Origin: Nocardia sp. BMG51109 | Lineage (GTDB): Bacteria; Actinomycetota; Actinomycetes; Mycobacteriales; Mycobacteriaceae | NCBI RefSeq assembly: GCF_000526215.1 | Contig: NZ_JAFQ01000004.1 | Location: 6,076,001-6,140,000, forward strand | Direction: 5' to 3' | DNA: 64,000 nt | Shown here: positions 23,771 through 32,439 of the stretch, one piece after another | How the letters are laid out: each line of letters begins with the position of its first letter | How positions within the stretch are numbered: the first letter of the stretch is position 1 | Made by a program: the position numbers and the translations under genes | The notes under the pieces: generated by a model | What the model saw: only the letters and a program-made list of their open reading frames with translations | What the model was told of the DNA's origin: nothing | The model's database searches: none

Positions 23771-24451
23771 GTGGGGCGGTTACCCGATGATCGCCGAGGC
23801 AATCATCGCTGGTGCGGACGTTTGCGATGCCTGGTACGCGGGTGTTTGTGCGCTCGATTCGCGGGTAACCGGAGCCCTGCGGCGGACACCGTCGTCACGG
23901 GCCGGCGATCGGTCACGACCCGTTGCGGGTGAGCCGAGGCGGGAGGATCCGGGCGGCTCGTCCGCGACGGCAGGCCGGACGCGCGGTCCGCCGATCGCTC
24001 GGGCCGTACTGAATTGTGCGCCTTCCCAACGTGTTCGGGCAGAGGCTATGAGAACGACCAGAGCCCGCCGGAGCGTTCGCGGGCGCGGCGGCCGGGCCGT
24101 ACGGTGAGTGCGTGCAACGCCCCCGACGTTGCCCGTGAACATTGCTCGTGAACACTGTCGTTGTCGCCCATGAACACTGTCGTTCAGATCGTGCGCTCAC
24201 CGGACGCGGCCAACCCGCCGAAAAACGCCGCCCGGTGAGCGCCTGCCGCCGCGCCGCGCGGACGCGTCGGGCAGGAAACCCCAGACTCCCTCCTGCTCGG
24301 ACCCCAACGCGGCTGCCGGACGGCGGTATGCCCACCGGACGGATAACTGCTCATCGACCGTCCGGTGGGCATTCTCTCACCGTGAACCGTGAATGACCGT
24401 TCGGGCGAACGGATGTCGCCGCCGGACGGCCGGATACGCGCCTCCGGCGGT
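23771..24451. other. Long intergenic region
   Basis: A 681-bp region between the start of the Vms1-type gene and the end of the PucR gene. It contains GATGAT/ATCATC symmetric elements at 23787-23808, short repeats of TGAACACTGTCGTT near 24150-24190, a hairpin CCGTTCG/CGAACGG at 24397-24412, and the strong stem-loop at 24328. I support no gene here; the open frames lack starts with ribosome-binding sites and family resemblance. Confidence 0.55.
24328..24372 (-). terminator. Strong stem-loop downstream of the PucR gene
   Basis: Perfect 15-bp arms ATGCCCACCGGACGG (24328-24342) and its complement (24358-24372) with a 15-nt loop, 80 bp after the PucR gene stop. Probably its terminator; a smaller hairpin lies in between. 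Confidence 0.65.
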
Positions 24452-25717
24452 TCAGCCGGCGCGATAGGTGCGCGCGACGAGCGCCGAGCGCAGGTACCAC
24501 AGGCCGCTGGCCTGGGTGGGGTCGAAGCCGGTGAGTTGGCCGATGCGTTTGAGCCGGTAGTCGACGGTGTTGGTGTGGACGTGGAGGAGGCGGGCGGTGC
24601 GTTGGCGGTTGAGGTTGTGGGCGATGTGGGTGTGCAGGGTTTCGAGGAGTTCGGGGTGGTGGTCGAGGGGTTCGAGGAGGGAGCCGAGGTATTCGCGGCC
24701 GGGTCCGGGGCGGGTGAGCTGGTATTCGAGGGCGAGGTCGTCGAAGCGGTAGAGGCCGGGTTCGCTGTGCAGGCGGGCGACCATGTCGAGGAGTTGGTGG
24801 GCTTGGTCGGCGGCGGTGGGGATGGTGTCGGTGGGGGTGCTGACGAGGGTGGCGGTGATGGGGACGTGCGCGGCCTTCGACAGGTGGGTGGTGAGCGCTT
24901 CGAGCGCGGCGTCGTCGGTGTGCTGGGTGGGGATGAGCAGGGTGCCGCCGTCCACCGAGAGGAGGGAGAGGGGGGTGTGGTTGTAGCGGGTGGCGAGTTC
25001 GGCCTGCAGGCGCCGCAGCTTGCGGCGGGCGACGACGGTGCCGTCGAGCACCGGGTTGGACTCGTCGGGGTGCGGGGGTATGGCGAGGGCGAGGACGTGG
25101 TAGCGCTCGGCGATCTCGATGCCGCATTCGCGGGCCATGGTGGAGGTGGGGTGGCCGCCGAGGAGTGCGGAGGTGAGGGTGTGGACGGCGGTGTGGTGTT
25201 CGGAGACTACGGCTTTGAGTTCGCGGACGTAGGCGGTGGAGACGGCGGTGGTCATGGTGTCGAGCATTTCGACGACGAGTTTGGCTCCGCCGATGAGGGA
25301 TTCGTAGTCGGCGAGCGTGATGACCATCTCGCCGTCGCCGGCGGCCGCGCGCTGGCGTCCGGCCGAACCCGAAACCACCAGTTCGAGGCCGATTTTGAAG
25401 CCCTCGTGGATGGCGTGGTGGATGGTGTCGATCGGCACGCCCTCGCGGGCCCATTGGGCGGCGGCGTCCTTCAAGCGCTCGATCTTCTCGGGAATGTTGG
25501 TGCCGTCGAGCATGCCGACGGCGAGTTCGAGGCAGGTCCGGGTGATGGTGGTGACGTCGCCGTAGATGGCGTCGCCGGGCAGTGTGCCGCAGGGGGCGAC
25601 GTTCTCGACGAAATGCCCGACCATCTGGCGCGATAAAGCCCAGACGTCCTTGAGCGGTGACGAGATCGGGGCCCCGGCAATGGTGAGGCCCGAACGGGAC
25701 GAGCTGTCGATGGACAT
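24452..25717 (-). CDS. PucR/CdaR-type helix-turn-helix regulator
   Basis: A 421-residue regulator. The C-terminal HTH_30 domain is clear: LLETLHTHIAHNLNRQRTAR, LLHVHTNTVDYRLKRIGQLTGFD. Upstream are a GGDEF-like central domain region (VARRKLRRLQAELATRYN) and an N-terminal all-helical domain (AAQWAREGVPIDTIHHAIHEGFK), the architecture of nocardial PucR proteins. Ligands are unknown. GGGAG precedes the ATG at 25717. It is a paralogue of the protein at 30490, and both flank secreted lipase genes. Confidence 0.93.
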   Translation of the reverse strand: MSIDSSSRSGLTIAGAPISSPLKDVWALSRQMVGHFVENVAPCGTLPGDAIYGDVTTITRTCLELAVGMLDGTNIPEKIERLKDAAAQWAREGVPIDTIHHAIHEGFKIGLELVVSGSAGRQRAAAGDGEMVITLADYESLIGGAKLVVEMLDTMTTAVSTAYVRELKAVVSEHHTAVHTLTSALLGGHPTSTMARECGIEIAERYHVLALAIPPHPDESNPVLDGTVVARRKLRRLQAELATRYNHTPLSLLSVDGGTLLIPTQHTDDAALEALTTHLSKAAHVPITATLVSTPTDTIPTAADQAHQLLDMVARLHSEPGLYRFDDLALEYQLTRPGPGREYLGSLLEPLDHHPELLETLHTHIAHNLNRQRTARLLHVHTNTVDYRLKRIGQLTGFDPTQASGLWYLRSALVARTYRAG

Positions 25718-25894
25718 CGCTGTCTCCCTTTCCGCACCGATTTATCTGATGCGGCGGTTAACACTAACTATGCACCGCCGCCGCACGGCCGATTCACCGA
25801 TCGTCTGTACGGAATCCGAAGCTCGATCTCGGCAGGCTGTGAGCAGTCACAAATATCAGGCGCCGCCCCTGGGTGTCGAGTCTCGGCGTCGACC

Positions 25895-26116
25895 TCAGTG
25901 CCACAGGCTGCGGCACGGCAGCGGGCGCATCCCCGGCCGCACCTTCGTGTCGATGGTGACCGCCAGACCCGAATGCACCGCGGCGGCTGCGAACTCCCAC
26001 GCCTCGGCGCGGGTCGCGGAGTACTCGAGCACCAGCTCGTCGCCTGATTCGGGGCCGTCGAAATAGACGGTCACCCGCCGGGTGGGCGCCTCGGTGACGG
26101 TGTCGGCTGTGTACAT
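25895..26116 (-). CDS. Hypothetical 73-residue protein
   Basis: MYTADTVTEAPTRRVTVYFD begins a short protein with an apparent alternating beta/alpha pattern (GDELVLEYSATRAEAWEFAA, then GLAVTIDTKVRPGMRPLPC). The family is not recognised. GGAG lies about 11 nt upstream of the ATG. It is upstream of, and divergent from, the first lipase gene. Confidence 0.6.
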   Translation of the reverse strand: MYTADTVTEAPTRRVTVYFDGPESGDELVLEYSATRAEAWEFAAAAVHSGLAVTIDTKVRPGMRPLPCRSLWH

Positions 26117-26321
26117 GGCCGTGCTCCTTCTCCTGCTGCGCCGCTGCCGGTGGAGCCGGCGACGGCGCCGCAATTGAAGGTACTTAGGTGTAACCGCGAT
26201 CAACAGGTGTTCCGGCGGAATTCGTCGCGCAACACAGCCTCATATCCGGGGCTTTTGTGATATCTCAGGACGCGGTGTGGCGCAGGGCGGTCCGCCCTCG
26301 ATCCGGTTAGGATTTTCGGCC

Positions 26322-27536
26322 ATGGCGAACTTTGCGATTCGGCGTGTGGTGGGTGCCTGCGCCGGAAGCCTGGTGCTGTTGGCGGGTGCGGTCGGGGCCG
26401 CGTCCGGGCAGCCGTTCTATCCGGCCGTAGATCCGGATCCGTTCTATGCTGCGCCCGGCGATATCGCCGAGCACCAGCCGGGTGACGTGCTCGGCATCCG
26501 GGCACTACCGCCGCTGGCCGTCTTTCCGGATACGGACGTGTGGCTGGTCAAGTTCCGGTCCACGAATTCGGAGGATAAGCCGATCGCGGCCACCACCACG
26601 GTGCTGGCGCCGCGTAAGCGCGCCGTGGACGGGCCGCTGCTGTCGTATCAGACCATCATCAACGGGCTCGGCACCGAGTGCTCGATCTCGCACACCCTCT
26701 ACACCGACGATCCCAATCTGATGGTGCGCGAGGCGCCCGGCTACAACGTGGCGCTGCAGCGCGGCTGGACGATCGCGTTGCCGGACCATCTCGGCCCCGA
26801 ATTCGCGTACGGCGCAGCGCGGCTGGGCGGCCAGATCACCCTGGACGGGATCCGGGCCGTGCAGCGGGTGGAGCAGCTGCGGCTGGGGCGCAGCCCGGTG
26901 ACGATGGCCGGCTACTCCGGTGGTGGGATGGCGACCGCGTGGGCGGCCGCGCTCGCGCCGAAGTACGCGCCGGACCTGCACATCGCGGGCGCCGCGGCGG
27001 GCGGGGTGCCGATGAATATGGTGAAGATGCTGGAGGGGCTCGGTTTCGGGGCGCATCCGGTGTTCGGGCTGGCCTTCGCGGCCGGGATCGGACTCGAGCG
27101 CGAGTATCCCGACCGCTTCCCGATCTCCGATCAGCTCAACGACGAGGGCCTGCGGGTGGGTCACCAGGTCGCCAACGGCTGCACCAACGACCTGCTGGCC
27201 GCGGGCGCCGGGCGCGGTGCGCTGGACTTCGCCAAGACCACCTCGATGATCGAGGATCCGGAGGCCCGGAAGGTGGTGGAGGAGAACAGCCTCGAGCTCT
27301 ACGACGAGAGCGTGCCGAATATGCCGGTGTTCGAATGGCATTCACCGATCGACGGACTGGTCCCGATCGACTCCATCGAGAATACGAACCGGCGCTGGTG
27401 CGCCGCCGGCGTCCGAGTGCAGTCCGAGGCGATCCCGGTGCCCGACCATCTGACCGCCGCGGTGCTGGGACTGCCGCAGGTGCTGGGCTGGCTGGACGGG
27501 CGGGTGAACGGGGCGCCGGCCCCGAGCAACTGCTGA
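26322..27536 (+). CDS. Secreted lipase, LIP family
   Basis: A 404-residue exported alpha/beta hydrolase of the secretory lipase family (Candida lipase A-like), which is expanded in Nocardia. A signal peptide covers residues 1-29 (VVGACAGSLVLLAGAVGAAS). Landmarks are YQTIINGLGTECSISH, the nucleophile elbow MAGYSGGGMATAWAA with S199, a C-terminal acidic site near SPIDGLVPID, and a histidine in VPDHLTAAVLG. Cys120, Cys-containing NGCTND and the terminal Cys may form disulfides. The substrate is probably acylglycerol or another ester. The ATG at 26322 starts the signal peptide; its ribosome-binding site is weak. Confidence 0.92.
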   Translation: MANFAIRRVVGACAGSLVLLAGAVGAASGQPFYPAVDPDPFYAAPGDIAEHQPGDVLGIRALPPLAVFPDTDVWLVKFRSTNSEDKPIAATTTVLAPRKRAVDGPLLSYQTIINGLGTECSISHTLYTDDPNLMVREAPGYNVALQRGWTIALPDHLGPEFAYGAARLGGQITLDGIRAVQRVEQLRLGRSPVTMAGYSGGGMATAWAAALAPKYAPDLHIAGAAAGGVPMNMVKMLEGLGFGAHPVFGLAFAAGIGLEREYPDRFPISDQLNDEGLRVGHQVANGCTNDLLAAGAGRGALDFAKTTSMIEDPEARKVVEENSLELYDESVPNMPVFEWHSPIDGLVPIDSIENTNRRWCAAGVRVQSEAIPVPDHLTAAVLGLPQVLGWLDGRVNGAPAPSNC

Positions 27537-27605
27537 CCCGGGCGAACACCCGACCCCGGGTGGTCGGCCGACGGGGCATTCGCTGACGGAGCCGGCGCGG
27601 CGGGC

Positions 27606-28259
27606 TCAGACCTCCGCGACGGCCCGGGCGATATCCGTCGGGCCCGACACCAGCTCGAGCGTCCTGCCGAAAGTAGTGCCGGCGCCGAGCATTTCGGCGA
27701 TCACGGCGGCGACATCGGCGCGCGGGACGGCTCCGTACTCGCCGGGCGCCTCGACCAGCGTGACCGAGCCGGTGCCGGGATCGTCGGTGAGGCGGCCGGG
27801 GCGCAGCACGGTCCAGTCCAGGTCGCGGGCGCGCAGGTCCTCCTCGGCCTGGCGCTTCGCCTCGAGGTAGGCGGCCCACACCTCGCCCCGGGCGGGATCC
27901 GGCGTCCGGTCGGTGCCCATGGCCGAGATCTGCACGAAGCGGCGGACTTTCGCCTGCTCCGCCCCCTCCGCCAGCAGCACCGACCCGTCCCGATCGACGG
28001 TGTACTTGCGGTCCGCGGTGCTGCCCGGTCCGGCACCGGCGGCGAAGACGACGGCGTCGGCGCCGGCGACCGCGGTGGCGACCTGGGTGACGGCGGCATC
28101 CTCGAGGTCGATCGGCACCGGCCGCGCCCCGGCCGCCACCACCTCCGACGCGTGCGCCGGGTTGCGAATCAGGCTCGCCACCTCGTCGCCGCGCCGGGTG
28201 AGCGCCTCCGAGAGCAGGAGTGCGATCTTGCCGTGTCCGCCCGCGATGACGATGCGCAT
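27606..28259 (-). CDS. Atypical SDR, NAD(P)-binding protein
   Basis: A 217-residue protein with the atypical-SDR glycine motif IAGGHGKIALLLSEAL at the N terminus. VVFAAGAGPGSTAD and the conserved ISAMGTDRTPD follow, then AYLEAKRQAEEDLRARDLDWTVLRPG, of the NAD(P)H-binding YwnB/HSCARG-like group. It probably binds NADP(H) as an oxidoreductase or redox sensor. The ATG at 28259 has CGGAGG 3 nt upstream. It is divergent from the second lipase gene. Confidence 0.9.
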   Translation of the reverse strand: MRIVIAGGHGKIALLLSEALTRRGDEVASLIRNPAHASEVVAAGARPVPIDLEDAAVTQVATAVAGADAVVFAAGAGPGSTADRKYTVDRDGSVLLAEGAEQAKVRRFVQISAMGTDRTPDPARGEVWAAYLEAKRQAEEDLRARDLDWTVLRPGRLTDDPGTGSVTLVEAPGEYGAVPRADVAAVIAEMLGAGTTFGRTLELVSGPTDIARAVAEV

Positions 28260-28575
28260 GGTCCTCCGTTTCGTCGGTCCGAATAGGCCGCGACGGGGTG
28301 CCGCGGCGAGGGAAACGCACGGCAATCCTACGGACCGTTTCGTCCGGGGTGCCGCAGGCGGACGACACGCGTGGCGGGCCGCCGGTATCAGGACGTATCC
28401 CGGACCTACTCGCCGGTATCGAACCGGACTCGCGATGCCTACGAAACGAATACACCGCAGGGGCAATCGATTCCGTCTGGGTACTCTCTAAGTCACCTGA
28501 CCAGGCGGGCCCGGGGAGTCAATGGGCCGGGACCGTTCGGCGGAGGTCGGGTGTGAACTCACATGGGGGTGAGTC
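28260..28575. other. Intergenic region between divergent SDR and lipase genes
   Basis: A 316-bp region that must hold both promoters. No clear palindrome or consensus promoter was found. Confidence 0.4.
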
Positions 28576-30009
28576 ATGCGTGTCTGGTGCGTCCTCGTCA
28601 CCGGGGTGCTGATCGTGTGCGGACCGGCTACGGCCGTGGCACAGGGGCAACCACCACCGATACCCGCGCTTCCGGGGCCGCCCGCGCCACCGGCGATGTC
28701 GGTTCCGTCCCCGGTGCCGGGACTGCAACAGTGGCTCAACGCGGTCGTCCCGCCACCTCCGATCGGCTCGCCTCCCTCGCCGGTGGAGACCGGAACCGTC
28801 CTGGATCAGGGCCTGCGCACGGCCCCGGCGCCGGCGCAGAGCTCGCAGGCGGAGCGGCTGCAGCAGGCGGTGATGCCGAAGGATTCGGGCGATCCGCTGT
28901 TCGACGTGTGGCCGCCGAATCTGGAGTCCTTCACGCCCGGCGACGTGATCGAGGTCCGCGATGTCACGGCGGTCGCGGGGCCGATGCTGCTGGTTCCCGT
29001 GCGGCAGGTGCTGCAGATGAAGTTCCGCACCACCGACGCGCACGACGCGCCGTCCTTCGCGACCGCGACGCTGGTCGTCCCGGTGGGCGCGTGGACCGGT
29101 CCCGGCAGCCGCCCGGTGCTGGTGAACAACCTGCCCATCGATGCGCTCGGCCGCAAGTGCACACCGAGTTACACGCTGTCGCACGGATTCTCGCCGGACT
29201 CCGGCACCACCGAATACGTCCCGCCGACCACTCAGCTGGCCGTGCTGCGCGGCTACGCGGTGCTGATTCCCGATCACGAGGGCCCGCGGATGGCGTACGC
29301 CGAGCCGTACGTGGCGGGGCACGCGGTGCTGGATTCCATTCGCGCGTCGCGCAATCTGTCCGCCGGCGAGTTCGCGGAGAGCCGTTACGCCATGCACGGC
29401 TACTCCGGCGGGGCCATCGCCACCCGGGGCGCGGCCGCGCTGATCGATTCCTACGCACCGGAACTCGCCGCCTCGATCGTGGGCGCCGCGCTCGGTGGCG
29501 TGCCGGCCGACTACGAGATGCTGGGCCGCAGCATGAACGCCAACCTGGCCTCGGGCATCTTCCTGGCCGCCACGTTCGGCGTCGCCCGGGAGCGTCCGGA
29601 GATGCTGGCCCGGATGAACAATCTCGCCCGCTGGGCGGCGATCTCGCCGCTGAAGGACACCTGCGCGGGCACCTTCGCCATCCCGGGCGCGCTGATGCTG
29701 CCGATCGATCTGGCCTCGCAGATCCCCGACCCGCTGCACAGCGAGATCGCCACCGAGATCTACGACGTCACCCGGATGCGGGGGATGAAATCGGCCGTGC
29801 CGCTGTATGTCTACAACGGCGAACAGGAGTGGTGGATCCCCGCCGAGGGGGCACGCGCGCTCTATCGCGAACAGTGTGACCTGGGCGTGCCCGCCGTCTA
29901 CCGGAGCGTCCTCGGCGAGCACATCACCGCCGCGGGCATCGGCTATCCGGAGGCCGTGCTGTGGGTGGATCAGCGCCTGCAGGGCGTTCCGGCACCGAAC
30001 GAATGCTGA
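28576..30009 (+). CDS. Secreted lipase, LIP family, with proline-rich N terminus
   Basis: A 477-residue secretory lipase. The signal peptide ends at about residue 22 (AVAQ). Residues 24-75 are rich in Pro and Gly-Ser (PPPIPALPGPPAPPAM), a likely cell-wall spanning linker. The catalytic domain follows with FTPGDVIEVRDVT, AVLIPDHEGPRMAYA, and YAMHGYSGGAIATRGAAALI with nucleophile S277. The acidic and histidine residues probably lie in YNGEQEWWIP and LGEHITAAGIGYPEA. GGGGGTGAG precedes the ATG. A paralogue of the lipase at 26322. A strong hairpin follows the stop. Confidence 0.92.
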   Translation: MRVWCVLVTGVLIVCGPATAVAQGQPPPIPALPGPPAPPAMSVPSPVPGLQQWLNAVVPPPPIGSPPSPVETGTVLDQGLRTAPAPAQSSQAERLQQAVMPKDSGDPLFDVWPPNLESFTPGDVIEVRDVTAVAGPMLLVPVRQVLQMKFRTTDAHDAPSFATATLVVPVGAWTGPGSRPVLVNNLPIDALGRKCTPSYTLSHGFSPDSGTTEYVPPTTQLAVLRGYAVLIPDHEGPRMAYAEPYVAGHAVLDSIRASRNLSAGEFAESRYAMHGYSGGAIATRGAAALIDSYAPELAASIVGAALGGVPADYEMLGRSMNANLASGIFLAATFGVARERPEMLARMNNLARWAAISPLKDTCAGTFAIPGALMLPIDLASQIPDPLHSEIATEIYDVTRMRGMKSAVPLYVYNGEQEWWIPAEGARALYREQCDLGVPAVYRSVLGEHITAAGIGYPEAVLWVDQRLQGVPAPNEC

Positions 30010-30489
30010 ACACCGGTCGGCCGGGCGGGCTTTCGCGAGCCCGCCCGCCGGATCGGCCGTCCCGGGCGCACCGGAAATTATCCGTCAATTGTCCCGCGTG
30101 AATTTGTGTGCAGGCCCCAGTATTACGACCCGGGCGTCATGAATTGTCATCGGATTCTTGGCGTCCCGGGACCGCGGTGCTTCCGTGGCCGTACCGTGAT
30201 ATGAGCGCGGCGCCGGTGTTTGCGCGGTCGGCGCCGCGCCTGGCTTCGGCACACCGTACCCGACCAGGAAGGAGGCGCCGGTTCGTAGCCGGGCCGGCCC
30301 ACCGTCGGGCGGGACCCCGATTTCGACAAGACCGCCCGTCGGCGCACAGTCGCACCGTGGCATGTGGACTATCCAACCCCTCCGTTGCGCGGTGCGCGTG
30401 CGCAGCAGTGGATTCACCTGCCGGGCGTGACCTCACCCCCTGGCGCCCGGCGGGCACACGCCGCGGTCACGACTGTCTGGAGCGACCCG
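30010..30489. other. Intergenic region before the second PucR gene
   Basis: A 480-bp stretch with a terminator hairpin at its start (30022-30047). The rest has no supported gene; a longer PucR reading frame from 30364 is not favoured because the conserved protein begins at 30490. Confidence 0.5.
30022..30047 (+). terminator. Stem-loop terminator after the second lipase
   Basis: CGGGCGGGCT (30022-30031), 6-nt loop, AGCCCGCCCG (30038-30047), perfect 10-bp arms, 13 nt after the stop. Confidence 0.75.
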
Positions 30490-31746
30490 ATGACATCTAC
30501 CGCACCGGTTCTGAGTTCACTTCCCTTCGGTTCGGCCGGCCGGGCCGAGGCGTCCCCCCGCGGCGCGGCCCCGGGCGTCCTGGCGGGGAAACTGACCGAA
30601 CACTTCCGCGCCGACGCCGACCGGCCGGGCGCCGACGCCGAGGGCCTGACGGCCGGCGTCCGGGAATGCCTGGTCCTGGCCCTGCACGTGCTGTCGGCGC
30701 CGGAACCGCAGGACGCGGCGCGGCTGTCGGAGCTGGTCGGCCGGGCCGCCGAATGGGCCCGCGAGGGCATCGACCTGGATACCGTGCTGCGCACGTATTA
30801 CGAGGCGGTGCGCCGCGGCTTCGAGCAGGTCGCCGGCGAACAGCGGTGCGGCCCGGCCGAACTGATGGACGGGACGGAGCAGACGCTGCGGCTGCTGGAG
30901 ACCGTCACCGTCGCCACCTCGTCGGCGTATCTCGACGAGCACCGGCACGCGGCACGCCATCATCAAACGGCCGCACAGACTCTCGTGACGGCGCTGCTGA
31001 GCGGGCACGGCCGCGAGGCGCTGGCCCGCCGGACCGGGATCAGCGTCGCCGCCGCGTATCAGGTGGTGGTGCTGTCGGTTCCGCCGCATCCGGGCGAGCG
31101 GGACTCGCGGCTGAACACCGAGGGCGTCGCCCGGCGCAAGCTGCGGCGGCTGCAGAGCGCGCTGGCGCCGGTGCTGGGCTCGCGGGCGCTGTCGCTGCTG
31201 TCGGTGGACGGCGGCACGATCCTGGTGCCGATCGAGGAGCCCGTGCCGCTCACCGGCGGCCTGGCGATGACCACTGAGACCCTGGACGTGCTGTCGGCCG
31301 CGGCCTCGGTGCCGCTGACGGCCACCGTGGTGACAGGCGCCACCGAGGACATCCCCGAACTCGCCGAGCAGGCCCGGGAGCTGCTCGAACTGGTGCGGGC
31401 CCTGGGCCGTCCGCCGGGCCTGTACCGGATGGCCGACGTGGCGGTGGAATATCAGATGACCCGGCCCGGCCCGGCCCGCGAGCACCTCGCCGCGGTACTC
31501 GCCCCGCTGTCGCCGCATCCGGAACTGGTGGATACGCTGCGCACCTTCCTCGACACCGGGCTCGACCGCCGCGGCACGGCCCAGCGGCTCGGCATCCACC
31601 CCAACAGCGTCTCGCACCGGCAGCGCCGCATCGAGCGGCTGACCGGCATCGATGTCTCGCATCCGGACGGCATCTCGCGGGCCAGCCTCGCCCTGCTGGC
31701 CTACGATCTCGCCGTGGTGTGCCCGGCGGACGGGGCTCGCCGGTAG
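30490..31746 (+). CDS. PucR/CdaR-type helix-turn-helix regulator, second paralogue
   Basis: A 418-residue paralogue of the regulator at 24452. It has the helical domain (GRAAEWAREGIDLDTVLRTY), the VARRKLRRLQSALAPVLGSR segment, and the C-terminal HTH_30 domain LVDTLRTFLDTGLDRRGTAQ, RLGIHPNSVSHRQRRIERL. The conserved protein starts at MTSTAPVLSS (ATG 30490). It may control the adjacent lipases, but no binding site was found. Its stop codon is in the loop of a very stable hairpin. Confidence 0.92.
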   Translation: MTSTAPVLSSLPFGSAGRAEASPRGAAPGVLAGKLTEHFRADADRPGADAEGLTAGVRECLVLALHVLSAPEPQDAARLSELVGRAAEWAREGIDLDTVLRTYYEAVRRGFEQVAGEQRCGPAELMDGTEQTLRLLETVTVATSSAYLDEHRHAARHHQTAAQTLVTALLSGHGREALARRTGISVAAAYQVVVLSVPPHPGERDSRLNTEGVARRKLRRLQSALAPVLGSRALSLLSVDGGTILVPIEEPVPLTGGLAMTTETLDVLSAAASVPLTATVVTGATEDIPELAEQARELLELVRALGRPPGLYRMADVAVEYQMTRPGPAREHLAAVLAPLSPHPELVDTLRTFLDTGLDRRGTAQRLGIHPNSVSHRQRRIERLTGIDVSHPDGISRASLALLAYDLAVVCPADGARR

Positions 31747-31764
31747 GTCCGGCGAGCCCCGTCC
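31728..31764 (+). terminator. 16-bp stem-loop with the PucR stop codon in its loop
   Basis: Perfect arms GGACGGGGCTCGCCGG (31728-31743) and complement (31749-31764), loop TAGGT (31744-31748). The TAG in the loop is the PucR stop codon, so the left arm codes for the last five residues. It is likely a terminator, formed only after ribosomes clear the stop. Confidence 0.75.
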
Positions 31765-31940
31765 GGAGCGGTCGGACGGCCGGGCCGAACGGCGCCACCA
31801 GCAGGGGCGGCAGGCCCTCCGGCGTTATCGTGCCGATCAGGGGGACGCCGGCGGCGGCGTTCTCGGTGTGGACGCGCTCCGGCGCGATGCCGCGACCGAT
31901 CAGCCACCCGGCCATGGCGTCGGCCTCGGTGACACCGCCG
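31765..31940 (-). pseudogene. Remnant of a YdcF/SanA-type DUF218 gene
   Basis: On the minus strand an open frame without a start reads GVTEADAMAGWLIGRGIAPE followed by RVHTENAAAG. This matches the DUF218 (YdcF/ElyC/SanA) core SEAEAMxxyLxxxGvpxxRI with its following acidic residue. The remainder of the domain is missing, and the frame runs on into non-homologous sequence. It overlaps, in another frame, the end of a small secreted-peptide gene, as if a frameshift or deletion joined the two. Confidence 0.45.
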
Positions 31941-32079
31941 CTTCGATCACCGCGGCCACGGCGTCCATGATCGGATCGCCCAGGGCGGCAGGAGCGTTCA
32001 GGAATATCGCGGCGGCGAGCGCGGTGCAGGTCAGGGCACGGGCACCGGATCGCGGCGACGGGATCGTGGTGTGCGCCAT
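31900..32079 (-). CDS. Small secreted peptide, possibly the intact 5' end of a broken gene
   Basis: A 59-residue frame with a good start (GGGAG 5 nt before ATG) and a classical signal peptide: PRSGARALTCTALAAAIFLN, AxA-type site at APAALG. The mature part is only about 27 residues (DPIMDAVAAVIEAAVSPRP). A +1/-1 shift near 31935 would continue into the DUF218-like frame, so this may be the N-terminal part of a frameshifted exported YdcF-like protein rather than a true peptide gene. Confidence 0.5.
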   Translation of the reverse strand: MAHTTIPSPRSGARALTCTALAAAIFLNAPAALGDPIMDAVAAVIEAAVSPRPTPWPGG

Positions 32080-32439
32080 CGGAACTCCCGGGGGAACCGC
32101 CGGAATCGGCGGAGCGGAATACTGGGAAAATAATGCACCCCCTTGCCGTGATCGGATCGTGATAAATTGCGGCGCTGGAAAATTCACGGCCCACAGCCGG
32201 TGCAATTGTGAACGCGACAGCCGATTGCAGATGTGATCCCGCGCCGCGCGGAATTTCACCCGTCGTGAACTGTCACTGTGCGTCCGGGTACCGCTCGTGA
32301 CCTTTCGAAGACCCTGCTGTGGTTCGTATCCGGCATCCGTGCGCCGACCTAGCGTGTGAGCGCAGTTCCGGACGGCCGGTCGAAATCGCCGTCCCCCACC
32401 GGAACCGGAGAACGCCGTCGTTCTGTAGGAAGGCATGGA
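32080..32439. other. Divergent intergenic region, lower GC
   Basis: A 360-bp region between the divergent small secreted-peptide gene and the third lipase. Its first 180 bases are noticeably richer in A and T than the surroundings, consistent with promoters. No specific site could be identified. Confidence 0.4.

Noticed and set aside
23780..23806. A full SigF promoter for the Vms1-type gene
   Set aside because: The GGGTAA element fits, but no GTTT-like -35 is found at 15-17 nt, so only a tentative leaderless start is noted.
24389..25636. A 415-codon Gly/Val-rich open frame on the plus strand
   Set aside because: Antisense of the PucR gene, repetitive composition, no ribosome-binding site.
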